From: an uncultured Planctomycetota bacterium
Lineage (GTDB): Bacteria; Planctomycetota; Phycisphaerae; SM23-33
Length of the DNA: 54,164 nucleotides
Assembly (NCBI GenBank): GCA_903892515.1
Contig: CAITIS010000159.1
Location: forward strand, 1-54,164
Direction: 5' to 3'
The notes under the pieces were generated by a model. The model made no database searches, was not told the origin of the DNA, and saw nothing but the letters and a program-made list of their open reading frames with translations. The position numbers and the translations under genes are program-made. Of the stretch, positions 16,370 through 24,868 are shown piece after piece (position 1 is the first letter of the stretch; every line of letters starts with the position of its first letter).

Positions 16370-19300
16370 CTATTGCTTGCTCTTTATCGCCCTCATCACG
16401 GCTGCGTCGCGGGCGGAAAGCTCAGGGTATTCCGCATCGCTGCCCACGTCGGGCCGGCGCTTCCAGGAGCGGGCACAGCGCTGGTACTTTTCGCGGGCGT
16501 CCTCGATGCGAATCTCGATGGCCGCCGCCCCGGTGGCGGTTTCTCCCGCGCTGGCGACCTGGCTGGTCACTTCCATGCGTGCGTAGCCCACGCCCAGCAG
16601 GTCTTCCAGTTCCGGCAGGAAGGTCTCGACCAGTGTCCGCGCCGCTTGGTCCTGCTCCGGCACGATGAACACCGCCTCGGCGTCCAGCGGGTTCTTCACG
16701 CCGGCGTTGCGCAGGGCCTCCAGCTTGGTCAGGGCGGCCGTTCGCAGGCCCATGATGTCGTTCCAGTGCATCTCCAGCGAGGGTCCGACGGTCGCTTCCT
16801 TGAACTGCATGTCCTGCGGATCGCAGCCCTGGCAGCTATCGGCCACGCCCAGCAGCACCGGATCGAACACCGGCAGCATGGCCAGGTGCACCGTGGCCGG
16901 ATCTTTGGCGTCGCGATTGGGGATGAACTCCCACGCCTCTTGCATGGTGTGCGGCAGGATCGGCGCCAGCAGCTTGGTCAGCGTCACCAGCACCTCGTAG
17001 AGCACGGTCTGCGTGGCTCGCCGGCGCGGCGAATCGCTCAGGTCGCAATACAGCCGGTCCTTCACCGCCGCCATGTACACGCTGGACGCCTGCACGGTGC
17101 AGAACTCGTACATCAGCCGCGTGGCACGGTGGAATTCGTAGGCGTCGAAGGCGGCTCGCACGTCGCGGATGAGCCGGTGCAGTTCGAGTCGCATCCAGCG
17201 GTCCAGCGTGTGCGGCTGCGGCTCGGTGGCGTGCACGGCGGGGTTGAAGTCATAGCACGACCCCATGCAGTACCGCAGCGTGTTGCGGATCTTGCGATAC
17301 GCGTCCTCGGCCTGGGCGATCAGGGGCTCAGAGCAGCGGACATCGTCCTGGTAATTCTGGCTGGCGACCCACAGCCGCAGGATGTCGGCGCCGCGTCTCT
17401 TGAGTTGCTCCATCACGTCGATGACGTTGCCCAGGCTCTTGGACATCTTCGTGCCCTGCTCGGTCACGACGAAGCCGTGCGTCAGCACCGTGGTAAAGGG
17501 CGGCTCGCCGGTGGCGCCCAGGCAGGGCAGCAGCGAGAGCTGGAACCAGCCGCGGTGCTGGTCGGAACCTTCGAGGTAGAGATCGACGGGCGGCTGCTTC
17601 ACCAGCCCGCGGGCCGTGGCCACGGCGAACCAGCTTGAACCGGATTCGAACCACACGTCGATGATGTCCTGGCCGGTGGTGAGTTCGTCTACGGTGAAGC
17701 TCTGGCCCTTGGGCAGATCGGCGTCGCGCGACGGGTCGTAGCCTTCGAGCAACTGTGCCGGCGTGTGCGTGAACCACGAATCCGAGCCGTGCCGGGCGAA
17801 GTGCTTGGCCACGGCGCGGACGGAGGCGGGCGTCAGCAGCGGCTGGCCCAGCGCGTTGTAGAAGGCCGGGATGGGCAGGCCCCAGCTGCGCTGGCGGCTG
17901 ATGCACCAGTCGGGGCGGCTTTCCAGCATGCCGGCCAGGCGGTTTCGGCCCCAGGCGGGCACGAAATTCACGCCGCCGTTCTTGGCGTCGTTGCGGCAGG
18001 CGTTCATGGCCATGTCGCGCAGCGTCGTGCCGCGCTTCATGGGCTTATCCACGGCCACGAACCACTGCTCGGTGGCGCGGAAGATGGTCGGCCCGCGGCT
18101 GCGCCAATCGTGCGGGTAGGAGTGCACGATCTTCTGGCGATGGAACAGCGTGGCGGCCTGCGCGAGAACTTCCATCACCAGGCCGTTGCCTTGCCAGACG
18201 CTGTGCCCGACCAGGAACGCCGGCGCGGTGTCGTCGAACGTGCCATCGGCCTTGACTGGGCAGTAGATATCCAGCCCGGCCTTTAAGCCTGTGCCATAGT
18301 CGTCCAGGCCGTGACCCGGGGCGGTGTGCACCAGCCCGGTGCCGTCTTCCAGCGTGACGTACAGCGCCTGCACGACCGGGCAGAGCTTGCCGCGCACCAG
18401 CGGCTGATGGTAGCTCAGCTTGGCCTCGATGAGCTTCTTGCCCGCGACGGTGGTGATGATTTCAAATTGCTCGATGCCGCCGGCGCGCAGAACCTTCTCG
18501 GTCAGTTCCTTGGCCAGCACCGCGATGATCGTCCGGCCTTGCCATTGCAGCTTCACGGCTGCGTATTCGATGTCCGGATGCACCGCCACGGCCAGGTTGG
18601 CCGGCAGCGTCCAGGGCGTAGTTGTCCAGATCATGAAATAGGCGGGCAGATCTCCCGGCGTGCCGAAGAGGTCGGCGACCGCACGCGAATCCTGAGCCTC
18701 GAAGAACACGAAGATGCTCTCGTCCTCGCGGTCCTTGTACTCCAGCTCGGCCTCGGCCAGGGCGGTGCGGTTCTCGATCGACCAGTGCACGGGCTTGAGC
18801 TGCTTATACACCAGGCCTTGCTCGACCAGGCGGGCCAGCACCTCCAGCACGGAGGCCTCGTATTCCGGGGCCATCGTGATGTACGGGTTGCCGAATTCGC
18901 CCATGACGCCCAGCCGCTGGAACTGTTCGGATTGCAGGCCGACGTACTTGGCGGCGTAGTCGGTGCAGCGCCGGCGGATTTCGGAGTGGCTCATCTGGGC
19001 GAGCTTGGGCCCGACCTCGGTCTGCACGCGCGACTCGATGGGCAGGCCGTGGCAGTCCCAGCCCGGCACGTACGGCGAATCGTACCCGGTCATGTTGTGG
19101 CAGCGGATGACGATGTCCTTGAGCACCTTGTTTAAGGCGGTGCCCATGTGGATGCTGCCGTTGGCGTACGGCGGGCCGTCGTGCAGGATGAAGCGCGGGC
19201 CGCCCGCGCGGGCCTTGCGGATCTGGCCGTACAGGTCTTCCTTCCGCCACTTCTCCTGCATGGCCGGCTCTTTGACGAGCAGCCCGGCCTTCATTTCAAA

Positions 19301-19390
19301 GTCGGTCTGCGGCAGGTTCAGCGTGTCCTTGTAGACGTTCTTGCCGTCGCCCTTGCCGCCACTCTTTGCGTCACTCTTCACATCGCTCAT
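16370..19390 (-). CDS. ileS: Isoleucyl-tRNA synthetase
   Basis: Class I synthetase that charges tRNA-Ile; 1006 residues. The adenylate-site signature is H-M-G-T (81-84) within ANGSIHMGTALNK, a Thr replacing the last His of HIGH, which is a known variant position. KMSKS is intact in GTKMSKSLGNV. The editing (CP1) domain is present, with the conserved TTTPWTLPANLAV. The C-terminal zinc ribbon is degenerate: the stretch around R-C-A-R-S-W and L-S-A-R-D-A keeps only one of four expected cysteines. The N-terminus has a short Lys/Gly/Asp-rich extension before the conserved TLNLPQT. Confidence 0.97.
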   Translation of the reverse strand: MSDVKSDAKSGGKGDGKNVYKDTLNLPQTDFEMKAGLLVKEPAMQEKWRKEDLYGQIRKARAGGPRFILHDGPPYANGSIHMGTALNKVLKDIVIRCHNMTGYDSPYVPGWDCHGLPIESRVQTEVGPKLAQMSHSEIRRRCTDYAAKYVGLQSEQFQRLGVMGEFGNPYITMAPEYEASVLEVLARLVEQGLVYKQLKPVHWSIENRTALAEAELEYKDREDESIFVFFEAQDSRAVADLFGTPGDLPAYFMIWTTTPWTLPANLAVAVHPDIEYAAVKLQWQGRTIIAVLAKELTEKVLRAGGIEQFEIITTVAGKKLIEAKLSYHQPLVRGKLCPVVQALYVTLEDGTGLVHTAPGHGLDDYGTGLKAGLDIYCPVKADGTFDDTAPAFLVGHSVWQGNGLVMEVLAQAATLFHRQKIVHSYPHDWRSRGPTIFRATEQWFVAVDKPMKRGTTLRDMAMNACRNDAKNGGVNFVPAWGRNRLAGMLESRPDWCISRQRSWGLPIPAFYNALGQPLLTPASVRAVAKHFARHGSDSWFTHTPAQLLEGYDPSRDADLPKGQSFTVDELTTGQDIIDVWFESGSSWFAVATARGLVKQPPVDLYLEGSDQHRGWFQLSLLPCLGATGEPPFTTVLTHGFVVTEQGTKMSKSLGNVIDVMEQLKRRGADILRLWVASQNYQDDVRCSEPLIAQAEDAYRKIRNTLRYCMGSCYDFNPAVHATEPQPHTLDRWMRLELHRLIRDVRAAFDAYEFHRATRLMYEFCTVQASSVYMAAVKDRLYCDLSDSPRRRATQTVLYEVLVTLTKLLAPILPHTMQEAWEFIPNRDAKDPATVHLAMLPVFDPVLLGVADSCQGCDPQDMQFKEATVGPSLEMHWNDIMGLRTAALTKLEALRNAGVKNPLDAEAVFIVPEQDQAARTLVETFLPELEDLLGVGYARMEVTSQVASAGETATGAAAIEIRIEDAREKYQRCARSWKRRPDVGSDAEYPELSARDAAVMRAIKSKQ

Positions 19391-19476
19391 GTCAAGCTCC
19401 CGCCGGGTATTCCGGCCAGATGCGTAAGTCTATCCGTCTCGTCTGCCCGTGAAAAGGCATTGAACCACGGAGACCA

Positions 19477-19652
19477 AACCACGGAGGTCACGGAGAGCAC
19501 GGAGAAACAGCCGGGATTCGTGAATTCGTGAATTCGTAATTCGTGAACTCGTGGGGCCGTGCTACACATGCGGCATGACTCGGGTTAACGAATTCACGAG
19601 TCAACGAATTCACGCTTCTCTCTTCTCCGTGCTCTCCGTGTCCTCCGTGGTT
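19477..19652. repeat. 176-bp inverted repeat with 30-bp arms (29/30 match) at the MATE gene 3' end
   Basis: The arms at 19477-19506 and 19623-19652 consist of the phrase ACCACGGAGG...GAGCACGGAGAA and its complement. The interior holds several copies of ATTCGTGAA and TTCACGA. The right arm lies inside the MATE coding sequence and encodes TTEDTESTEK near its C-terminus. Confidence 0.85.
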
Positions 19653-21184
19653 GAAGCTGTTCTTGTCCCAACCAGCGGCCCGGACAGGTCTGCCGGCACG
19701 CCTGCTTCTTCGGGCAGGCACGACGTCGTGGGCTGGCCGAGCAGGTTGAACTTTCGCCACGCGCCGGACTCGAATCGCCAGGCCATGATCAGCCCCAGCA
19801 CCGTCACGTACAGGCTGGCGACGATCCACGGCCCGATGCTCGTCAGTTGCGGCAGATACTTCACGCACGCCAGTCCGGCCCCGACCACCAGCGTCCAGCT
19901 CAATACCAGCGTGACCAGCATGGGCGCCAGCGTGTCGCCCGCCCCGCGCAGCGAGCCGATGAACACGATGCCCAGGGCGTCGAAGACCTGGAACGCAGCC
20001 GCACACAAGAATATGGCCGAACCGATGCGAAGGATCTCCGACAGGTCCTCTGGCCGCGACAGGCCCTGGCGGATCAGTTCGGTCATCTCGCCGTTCGAGC
20101 GCAGGAATACGCCCACCAACTGCCGCCGGAAGAGCAGGAAGCACAGCCCGCACAGCCCCATGTACACGATGGCGATGATCAGCCCGGCGTGGGCCCGCTT
20201 GCGCGCCAGGTCGGGCCGGCCCTGGCCGATGTAGCGGCCCACCAGGGCGGTGCAGGCGATGCTCACGCCGATGGCCGGCATGAAGGACACGTGCAGGTAG
20301 CGCATCACGATGGTCGAGGCGGCCGTGTGGATCGGGCCGAAGAAGCCGACCGCAAAGCTGATGAACACGCCCCAGGCCGCAATGTCGTTGCAGAATTGCA
20401 GCCCGGCCGGCCAGCCGATCTTCAGCAGGTCCAGCAACATCTTTGGCCGGAACTGCCAAGCCCGACGCGTGCAGTACTTGGCGGCGTTGGAGCGGCTCAG
20501 AAACAGTCCCAGCGGCAAGAGCACCGAGATCGCCCAGCCAATCATCGTGGCGATGGCCGCGCCTTCCAACCCCATGGCCGGAAAGCCCCACTTGCCGGGG
20601 ATCAGTGCGTACGCCAGCAGCAGGTTGACCGCCACGGAGATCGTCGAGACGACGTACACCACGCCGGCTCTTCCAGTGCCGTAGAAGAACTGTTCCATGA
20701 CCCTGGCCCCGACCGTCAACATGGCCCCGGCCACCATGTACCGGAAGTACATGGCCTGGAGTTGAATTTCATAGGCCGGCGTGACCGCGCCGCCGCTGAT
20801 CTTGATGGTGTGGGCCAGCAGGTTGAACAGCCCATTGCTGCCCAGCGCCAGCGGCATGACCAGCAGCCCGCCCAGCACGGCCAGGTACAGTCCCTGCCAG
20901 GTGTACTGCCCGCACTGCTTGAGCCTGCCCGCCCCGTAATTCTGCGACACGTACGTGTTCACGACCGAGACCACGCCCGAGCAGAAGGAGATGGGCACGA
21001 AGGCGTAGATGCCCGCCACGAACTGGGCCGACAGCGCCTCAGGCCCCACAAACATGGCGATGAGAAAGGCGTCCAGGAATTGCAGGATGGTGGCGTTGAG
21101 CATGCCCGCCGAGGTCGGCAAGGCCAGGCGCAGCACCTCCAGCGTGCCCTGGAATCTCTTGTTGTCATTGGCCGATGCCAGCAT
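19610..21184 (-). CDS. MATE-family efflux transporter
   Basis: A 524-residue inner-membrane antiporter with about 12 membrane segments in the two six-helix halves typical of MATE proteins. The N-terminal ALPTSAGMLNATILQFLDAF and the second-half start LLKIGWPAGLQFC are characteristic. MATE proteins export cationic drugs or metabolites in exchange for Na+ or H+. The last 45 residues are hydrophilic, and the tail TTEDTESTEKREA is encoded by a dispersed repeat, so it is unlikely to be functional. The gene is preceded by a promoter and a leader with a terminator hairpin (21210-21250), which suggests attenuation or riboswitch-type control. Confidence 0.92.
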   Translation of the reverse strand: MLASANDNKRFQGTLEVLRLALPTSAGMLNATILQFLDAFLIAMFVGPEALSAQFVAGIYAFVPISFCSGVVSVVNTYVSQNYGAGRLKQCGQYTWQGLYLAVLGGLLVMPLALGSNGLFNLLAHTIKISGGAVTPAYEIQLQAMYFRYMVAGAMLTVGARVMEQFFYGTGRAGVVYVVSTISVAVNLLLAYALIPGKWGFPAMGLEGAAIATMIGWAISVLLPLGLFLSRSNAAKYCTRRAWQFRPKMLLDLLKIGWPAGLQFCNDIAAWGVFISFAVGFFGPIHTAASTIVMRYLHVSFMPAIGVSIACTALVGRYIGQGRPDLARKRAHAGLIIAIVYMGLCGLCFLLFRRQLVGVFLRSNGEMTELIRQGLSRPEDLSEILRIGSAIFLCAAAFQVFDALGIVFIGSLRGAGDTLAPMLVTLVLSWTLVVGAGLACVKYLPQLTSIGPWIVASLYVTVLGLIMAWRFESGAWRKFNLLGQPTTSCLPEEAGVPADLSGPLVGTRTASTTEDTESTEKREA

Positions 21185-21209
21185 GGTCAGTCCAATCAGC
21201 CCGTTCAGT

Positions 21210-21250
21210 CCAAAAAGAAGGCCCCGGAAAACTCATCGCTTTCCAGGGCC
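21210..21250 (-). terminator. Intrinsic terminator in the leader of the MATE gene
   Basis: On the minus strand GGCCCTGGAAA pairs with TTTCCGGGGCC (11 bp including one G-U) around a 9-base loop, followed by TTCTTTTT. It lies 26 bases before the MATE start codon and about 95 bases after the probable transcription start, the usual layout of an attenuator. A free small RNA ending here is the alternative. Confidence 0.6.
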
Positions 21251-21345
21251 GGTTCGGTCAGAAAGCGAGCGCATCAGGTGCGAATAATGATTCCGCGTTC
21301 CATGATGTCGCTCAGCCATGTCATCGATAGCTCCAACGCCGTCTA

Positions 21346-21374
21346 TGTGTATCGGCCAGACGATGGCCTGTCAA
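21346..21374 (-). promoter_or_regulatory. Sigma70-type promoter for the MATE gene
   Basis: TTGACA (perfect) and TACACA are 17 bases apart on the minus strand. Transcription would begin near 21338 and give a leader of about 150 bases containing the terminator at 21210-21250. Confidence 0.6.
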
Positions 21375-21509
21375 GTATAGCGTAGCTTGAAAACTCTCGG
21401 TTATCATCCGCCAGGTGACATGGGTAGAATCATCCGAAGCGTCCGCGGCGGGCGAGTGCTGCGGGTAATTCAGGCGTGTCGAGCGACTCTGGCATAAGGT
21501 GGGCAGGCG

Positions 21510-22541
21510 ATGACCATGACTGATGCGATGGCAGCACCGGAAGGCGCGAATCTCAAGGACCGCAAGACGGGGCTGGTCGTCTTTGGGATTCTCGGAATCA
21601 TTGCCGGCGCGTTCTGCGTGCTGTTGGCCGGCTTCATGCTCATTGGCATGGCCGCTTCCCAGGTTGCGGCACAGACGCCGGCATCAAGCATGCCGACGGC
21701 TACGCCCAAGTTTCTTATGCCGATGGCTTTGCTCTACCTCCTGCCGGCGGCGTGGTTCATCTGGATGGGCATCGGCTCCATAAAGGCCAGACGCTGGGCT
21801 CGGGCGCTGATCCTGGTCAGTTCCTGGCTGTGGCTGGTTTCAGGGGTGGTGAGTGTTGTGTCCATCGTGGTATTGCGACCGAATTTCTACACCCAAATGG
21901 CTCAGAAAGACCAGATCCCCGCGGCCGTGGCAATGGTAATGAGCATCGTCATGCTTGTCTTCATGGTCGTGTTGTACGTCGTGGTGCCGGGCATGCTGGT
22001 TCTGTTCTATGGCAGCAGGCACGTCAAGGCCACCTGTGAACGCCTGGATCCCCAGGTCCGCTGGACCGACAAGTGCCCGCTGCCGGTCCTGGCGGTGAGT
22101 TTCATGTTTGCCGTCTGGTTCTGCTGCCTGCCACTGACGGGATTCGCGTTCTATGCATGGCTATCCACGTCTGTGAGCGCGATTGTCGCGGGTGTGCTAT
22201 GCGTGATAGGCGCACTGGTCCTCATGGCCATGTACGGGTATGTGGCGTGGGGGACGTATCGCCTGAGAATCGCGGCATGGTGGGCCGCGGTGGCGGTGTT
22301 TATCCTCTGGGCCGTCTTGGCCGGCATCATGTTCTCGCGCATGAGCCTGATGGACTTTTACGCCAAGGCGGGTTTCACCCCCCAACAACTCGACACGATA
22401 AGATCGTCTATCCCGAGCCAGTCCAGCATGTTGGTGTTCTCCAGTCTGTGGCTGATTGCCGTCCTGGGCTATTTGGTGTATACGCGCCGGTTCTTCACGC
22501 AGGGCAACGCGGCCCAGCCTGGCCCGGCGCAGCAGGTATAG
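21510..22541 (+). CDS. Hypothetical integral membrane protein
   Basis: A 343-residue protein with about eight predicted membrane segments (roughly residues 20-45, 70-92, 97-122, 138-167, 190-215, 218-248, 250-275 and 303-328). I do not recognise a family. A hydrophilic loop RHVKATCERLDPQVRWTDK (around 170-188) separates the fourth and fifth segments and contains a conserved-looking C-x8-W-x-D-x-C pattern together with the next residues. The gene is divergent from the MATE gene. The start at 21510 (or the ATG two codons later) follows a weak GGTGGG. Confidence 0.75.
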   Translation: MTMTDAMAAPEGANLKDRKTGLVVFGILGIIAGAFCVLLAGFMLIGMAASQVAAQTPASSMPTATPKFLMPMALLYLLPAAWFIWMGIGSIKARRWARALILVSSWLWLVSGVVSVVSIVVLRPNFYTQMAQKDQIPAAVAMVMSIVMLVFMVVLYVVVPGMLVLFYGSRHVKATCERLDPQVRWTDKCPLPVLAVSFMFAVWFCCLPLTGFAFYAWLSTSVSAIVAGVLCVIGALVLMAMYGYVAWGTYRLRIAAWWAAVAVFILWAVLAGIMFSRMSLMDFYAKAGFTPQQLDTIRSSIPSQSSMLVFSSLWLIAVLGYLVYTRRFFTQGNAAQPGPAQQV

Positions 22542-22643
22542 TCAGCAGGGCGGCAGGCCACGATCTTGTCGGGTCAATTAGCCTGGGATATCATGTGGAG
22601 CAGTTCGGGACCAATCGTTTCTTTCGCGGATAAGGAGTGAACA

Positions 22644-22979
22644 GTGGCTTCTTACACGTACGAGCAGCTCAAAGAGATGACGGTTGTGCAGCTTCGCGAG
22701 TTGGCCCAGACTCTCCGGGCCCAGCACGAGCAACTCGAAGGCTACGCCACCAGGCACAAGGAGCAATTGCTGCCGGTGCTGTGCCAGGTGCTGGGCGTTC
22801 ACATGCACGCCTCGGCCAAGGGCGAACAGAAGACGCGCGTCAAGATGCAGATTCACAAGCTCCAGGCCAAGCGCGACGATGCCCTGAAGGCCGGCAAGAA
22901 GGACCAACTTCCCACCATCAAGCGTCAGATCCACGTGCTCAAGCACCGCCTCCGCCAGATGGCCAAGCTGGCGAAGTAA
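22644..22979 (+). CDS. Small basic coiled-coil protein with a Rho-N/SAP-like N-terminus
   Basis: A 111-residue basic protein. Residues 6-23 (YEQLKEMTVVQLRELAQT) resemble the helix-extended-helix of the Rho N-terminal/SAP-like domain, which binds RNA or DNA. The rest is Lys/Arg/Gln-rich and probably helical, ending LRQMAKLAK. The start is a GTG preceded by AAGGAG 6 bases upstream, which is decisive because there is no nearby ATG. A nucleic-acid binding role is inferred from composition and the motif only. Confidence 0.7.
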   Translation: MASYTYEQLKEMTVVQLRELAQTLRAQHEQLEGYATRHKEQLLPVLCQVLGVHMHASAKGEQKTRVKMQIHKLQAKRDDALKAGKKDQLPTIKRQIHVLKHRLRQMAKLAK

Positions 22980-22984
22980 TTCAT

Positions 22985-23016
22985 GGGTGGCATGGTCCGC
23001 TGCTGGCGCGACCATG
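22985..23016. repeat. Diverged 'GGGTGGCATGGTC' palindrome
   Basis: GGTGGCATGGTCCGC and GCGACCATG form an imperfect palindrome 6 bases after the small basic gene. Related to the copies at 16257 and 23882. Confidence 0.6.
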
Positions 23017-23038
23017 TTTGGAGCAGATCAAGCGTTCC

Positions 23039-23082
23039 GTAGGGCGCGCACTTGATTGCATGCGCCGCGGGCAGAACCCTAC
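23039..23082. repeat. Inverted REP pair (REPIN-like) with GTAG at both ends
   Basis: GTAGGGCGCGC at the left and its inverted partner ending CCCTAC at the right enclose 44 bases. The right GTAG, read on the minus strand, provides the TAG stop of the L,D-transpeptidase gene. Confidence 0.7.
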
Positions 23083-23792
23083 TTCAACTCCGCCAAAGCT
23101 CGGCGTATTTGGCCGTAAAGCTCGGTGGTCCATGCAGGACCGGCCGGGGCGTCCTTTGGCAGGTCAGCTACTCGAAAATCTACCGGGGAGATGAGTACGC
23201 TCACGTTGTCGAGACCTGTCTCGGCCGCCAGGACGAACAGGTCCTCCGCGGCGGGATCGCCCATCGCCAGGCAGCCGATCGAGGCCGAACCGCCGTGAAT
23301 CATGATATCGCCGCCGAGGTTCTTCCGGCCCTCCAGTTTGGCCTGACGCCGGTCGAATTCGTTGGGGTAGCCCACACGCAACGCCAGGTGAAAGAGGCTG
23401 TTCGGGTTGAGCGACTCGATCCGGTACAGGCCTTCGGGCACTTGCATGTCGCGCTCACGCAGCTTCGGGCCAAGCTGGCCGCTGGCAGCCCGGATGGGAT
23501 AGGCTCGCAGGAGTTTCATCGCTCCCTCCTGACCGACCCATACCTCCAATGTTTGCTCTTTCTTGAAGGCCGCCAAAACGATTCGCGGCGGCGGGAAGGC
23601 CACCCCGACGCGGTCGAAGTCGCCCCGCAGCCGATCCCGCACGGCAGGGGCGAATTCCCGCGTGCGATCTTCCACGGTACGCTTGGATTGAGCGTGATGC
23701 ATGGCGGAGATCACCGCCCGCTTGAGGAGAGGGTAGCTTGCCACAAGGGCAAGCAGAACGACAACGAGGATCGCCACCCGTTTGGAGCGCAT
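23079..23792 (-). CDS. L,D-transpeptidase (YkuD) family protein
   Basis: About 237 residues with an N-terminal membrane anchor (AILVVVLLALVASYPLL) and a periplasmic YkuD domain. The active-site signature MIHGGSASIGCLAMGD (H-G-x5-G-C, with catalytic Cys) is complete. YkuD enzymes make 3-3 crosslinks in peptidoglycan or attach proteins to it. The C-terminal part is short, so this is a minimal domain. I prefer the ATG at 23792; a TTG at 23810 in frame is possible. The TAG stop is shared with a REP element. Confidence 0.85.
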   Translation of the reverse strand: MRSKRVAILVVVLLALVASYPLLKRAVISAMHHAQSKRTVEDRTREFAPAVRDRLRGDFDRVGVAFPPPRIVLAAFKKEQTLEVWVGQEGAMKLLRAYPIRAASGQLGPKLRERDMQVPEGLYRIESLNPNSLFHLALRVGYPNEFDRRQAKLEGRKNLGGDIMIHGGSASIGCLAMGDPAAEDLFVLAAETGLDNVSVLISPVDFRVADLPKDAPAGPAWTTELYGQIRRALAELK

Positions 23793-23881
23793 GCTGAGAC
23801 TATCGACCAAAAAGAGAGCGGCGGGCCAGTTGGACCCGCCGCGATTGAAACATCTTCAGTGATGCCTTCGGTTGCGTCTCA

Positions 23882-23914
23882 CATGGTCACGCGAACAGCG
23901 TGACCATGCCACCC
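23882..23914. repeat. 'CATGGTCACGC' palindrome
   Basis: ACATGGTCACGCGAACAGCG followed by the inverse arm and CCACCC; same family as the pair at 16257-16359. The rest of 23811-23998 holds only a half copy of the CTTTGCGATC...GGCGGTTA repeat phrase also seen near 28377. Confidence 0.75.
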
Positions 23915-23998
23915 AGAGCTTGCCGCGTTTAGCTCTCTGCTCTTAGCTCTTTGCCTTTTGCTCTTTGCGATCTCTGCGCTCTTGGCGGTTATCTGTTC

Positions 23999-24787
23999 TT
24001 ACGCCGTCGGAGGAACAGCCGGAGGGGCGTTCTCGGCGGAGCTTTCGGCAGTGCCTTCGGCCACGTCGTCGCCCTCATCATCATCGTCATCGTCATCGTC
24101 GTCGTCGAGTTCGGCCATCTCGGGGGCGACGTCTTCCAGCCGGCCGGGCTGGGCCAGACGCTCGGCATCGGACATCTCAGGCCCTTGCGAGGGACCGGCA
24201 GCGGCAGCGGCCAGGGCGGTCGCAGGTGCGGCCGCGCCAGGCTTGGCAGCGGGCTTGACTTCACGCGGCTTCACGCCGGCGGCGGGCGTCAGCACCAGGC
24301 TCAGCCGGCGATTTTCCATGCGGAAGTCGCGGTCGAGCTTGGCCACGTCGGCCAGCGAGGTCTTGACGCGGTTGAGGATGCCCTGGCCCAGGTCGATGTG
24401 GGCCATCTCCCGGCCACGGAACCGCAGCGTGAATTGCACGCGGTCGCCGCGCAACAGGAAGTCGCGCGCATTCTTGATCTTGATATCCAGATCGTGCTGG
24501 CTGATCTTGGGGGTCTTGATCCGGATTTCCTTCAGCTCCGTCTCGTGCCGGTGGCTGCGGGCCTTACGGTCTTTCTTCTTCTGGGCGTACTTCCACTTGC
24601 CGTAGTCCATGATCCGGCACACGGGCGGGCGCGAAGTCGGCGAGACCTCGACGAGGTCCAGCCCGGCCTCGCGGGCGCGGAGCAGTGCGTCGCGCGTGTC
24701 AACCACCCCAACCTGGTTGCCGTCCTGATCGATGACCCGGATCGGCGTGATGCGAATGCGTTCGTTGCAGCGAAGTTCCTGACTGAT
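23999..24787 (-). CDS. infC: Translation initiation factor IF-3, with a probable AUC start
   Basis: IF-3 binds the 30S subunit and checks the start codon. The N-domain begins CNERIRITPIRVIDQDG and continues DTRDALLRAREAGLDLVEV; the C-domain has PPVCRIMDYGKWKYAQKKK, and HDLDIKIKNARDFLLRGDRV. Upstream of NERIR the frame contains no ATG, GTG or TTG before an in-frame TAG at 24800-24802; the best start is ATC at 24787, with GAGG about 9 bases upstream. Rare AUU/AUC starts are the classical self-regulation signal of infC. A C-terminal extension of about 70 residues, Ala/Pro-rich then with a run of ten Asp, follows the core. thrS lies upstream as in E. coli, but rpmI and rplT do not follow. Confidence 0.95.
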   Translation of the reverse strand: MSQELRCNERIRITPIRVIDQDGNQVGVVDTRDALLRAREAGLDLVEVSPTSRPPVCRIMDYGKWKYAQKKKDRKARSHRHETELKEIRIKTPKISQHDLDIKIKNARDFLLRGDRVQFTLRFRGREMAHIDLGQGILNRVKTSLADVAKLDRDFRMENRRLSLVLTPAAGVKPREVKPAAKPGAAAPATALAAAAAGPSQGPEMSDAERLAQPGRLEDVAPEMAELDDDDDDDDDDEGDDVAEGTAESSAENAPPAVPPTA

Positions 24788-24868
24788 GGCTGTAGCCCTC
24801 TATCTCTCTGAGCCCGTCGCCTCCCACCGAGGGAGCCGCTTGGGGCCGGTGGATCATTCTACTCTACT

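Noticed and set aside
16370..19390. HIGH motif reads H-M-G-T in IleS
   Set aside because: I believe the last position varies naturally among bacterial IleRS, and the rest of the active site is intact, so it is not evidence of inactivity.
19488..20591. A 367-codon frame overlapping the MATE gene in another register
   Set aside because: Arg/Gly/His-rich, no membrane pattern; the MATE frame has conserved helices and a promoter.
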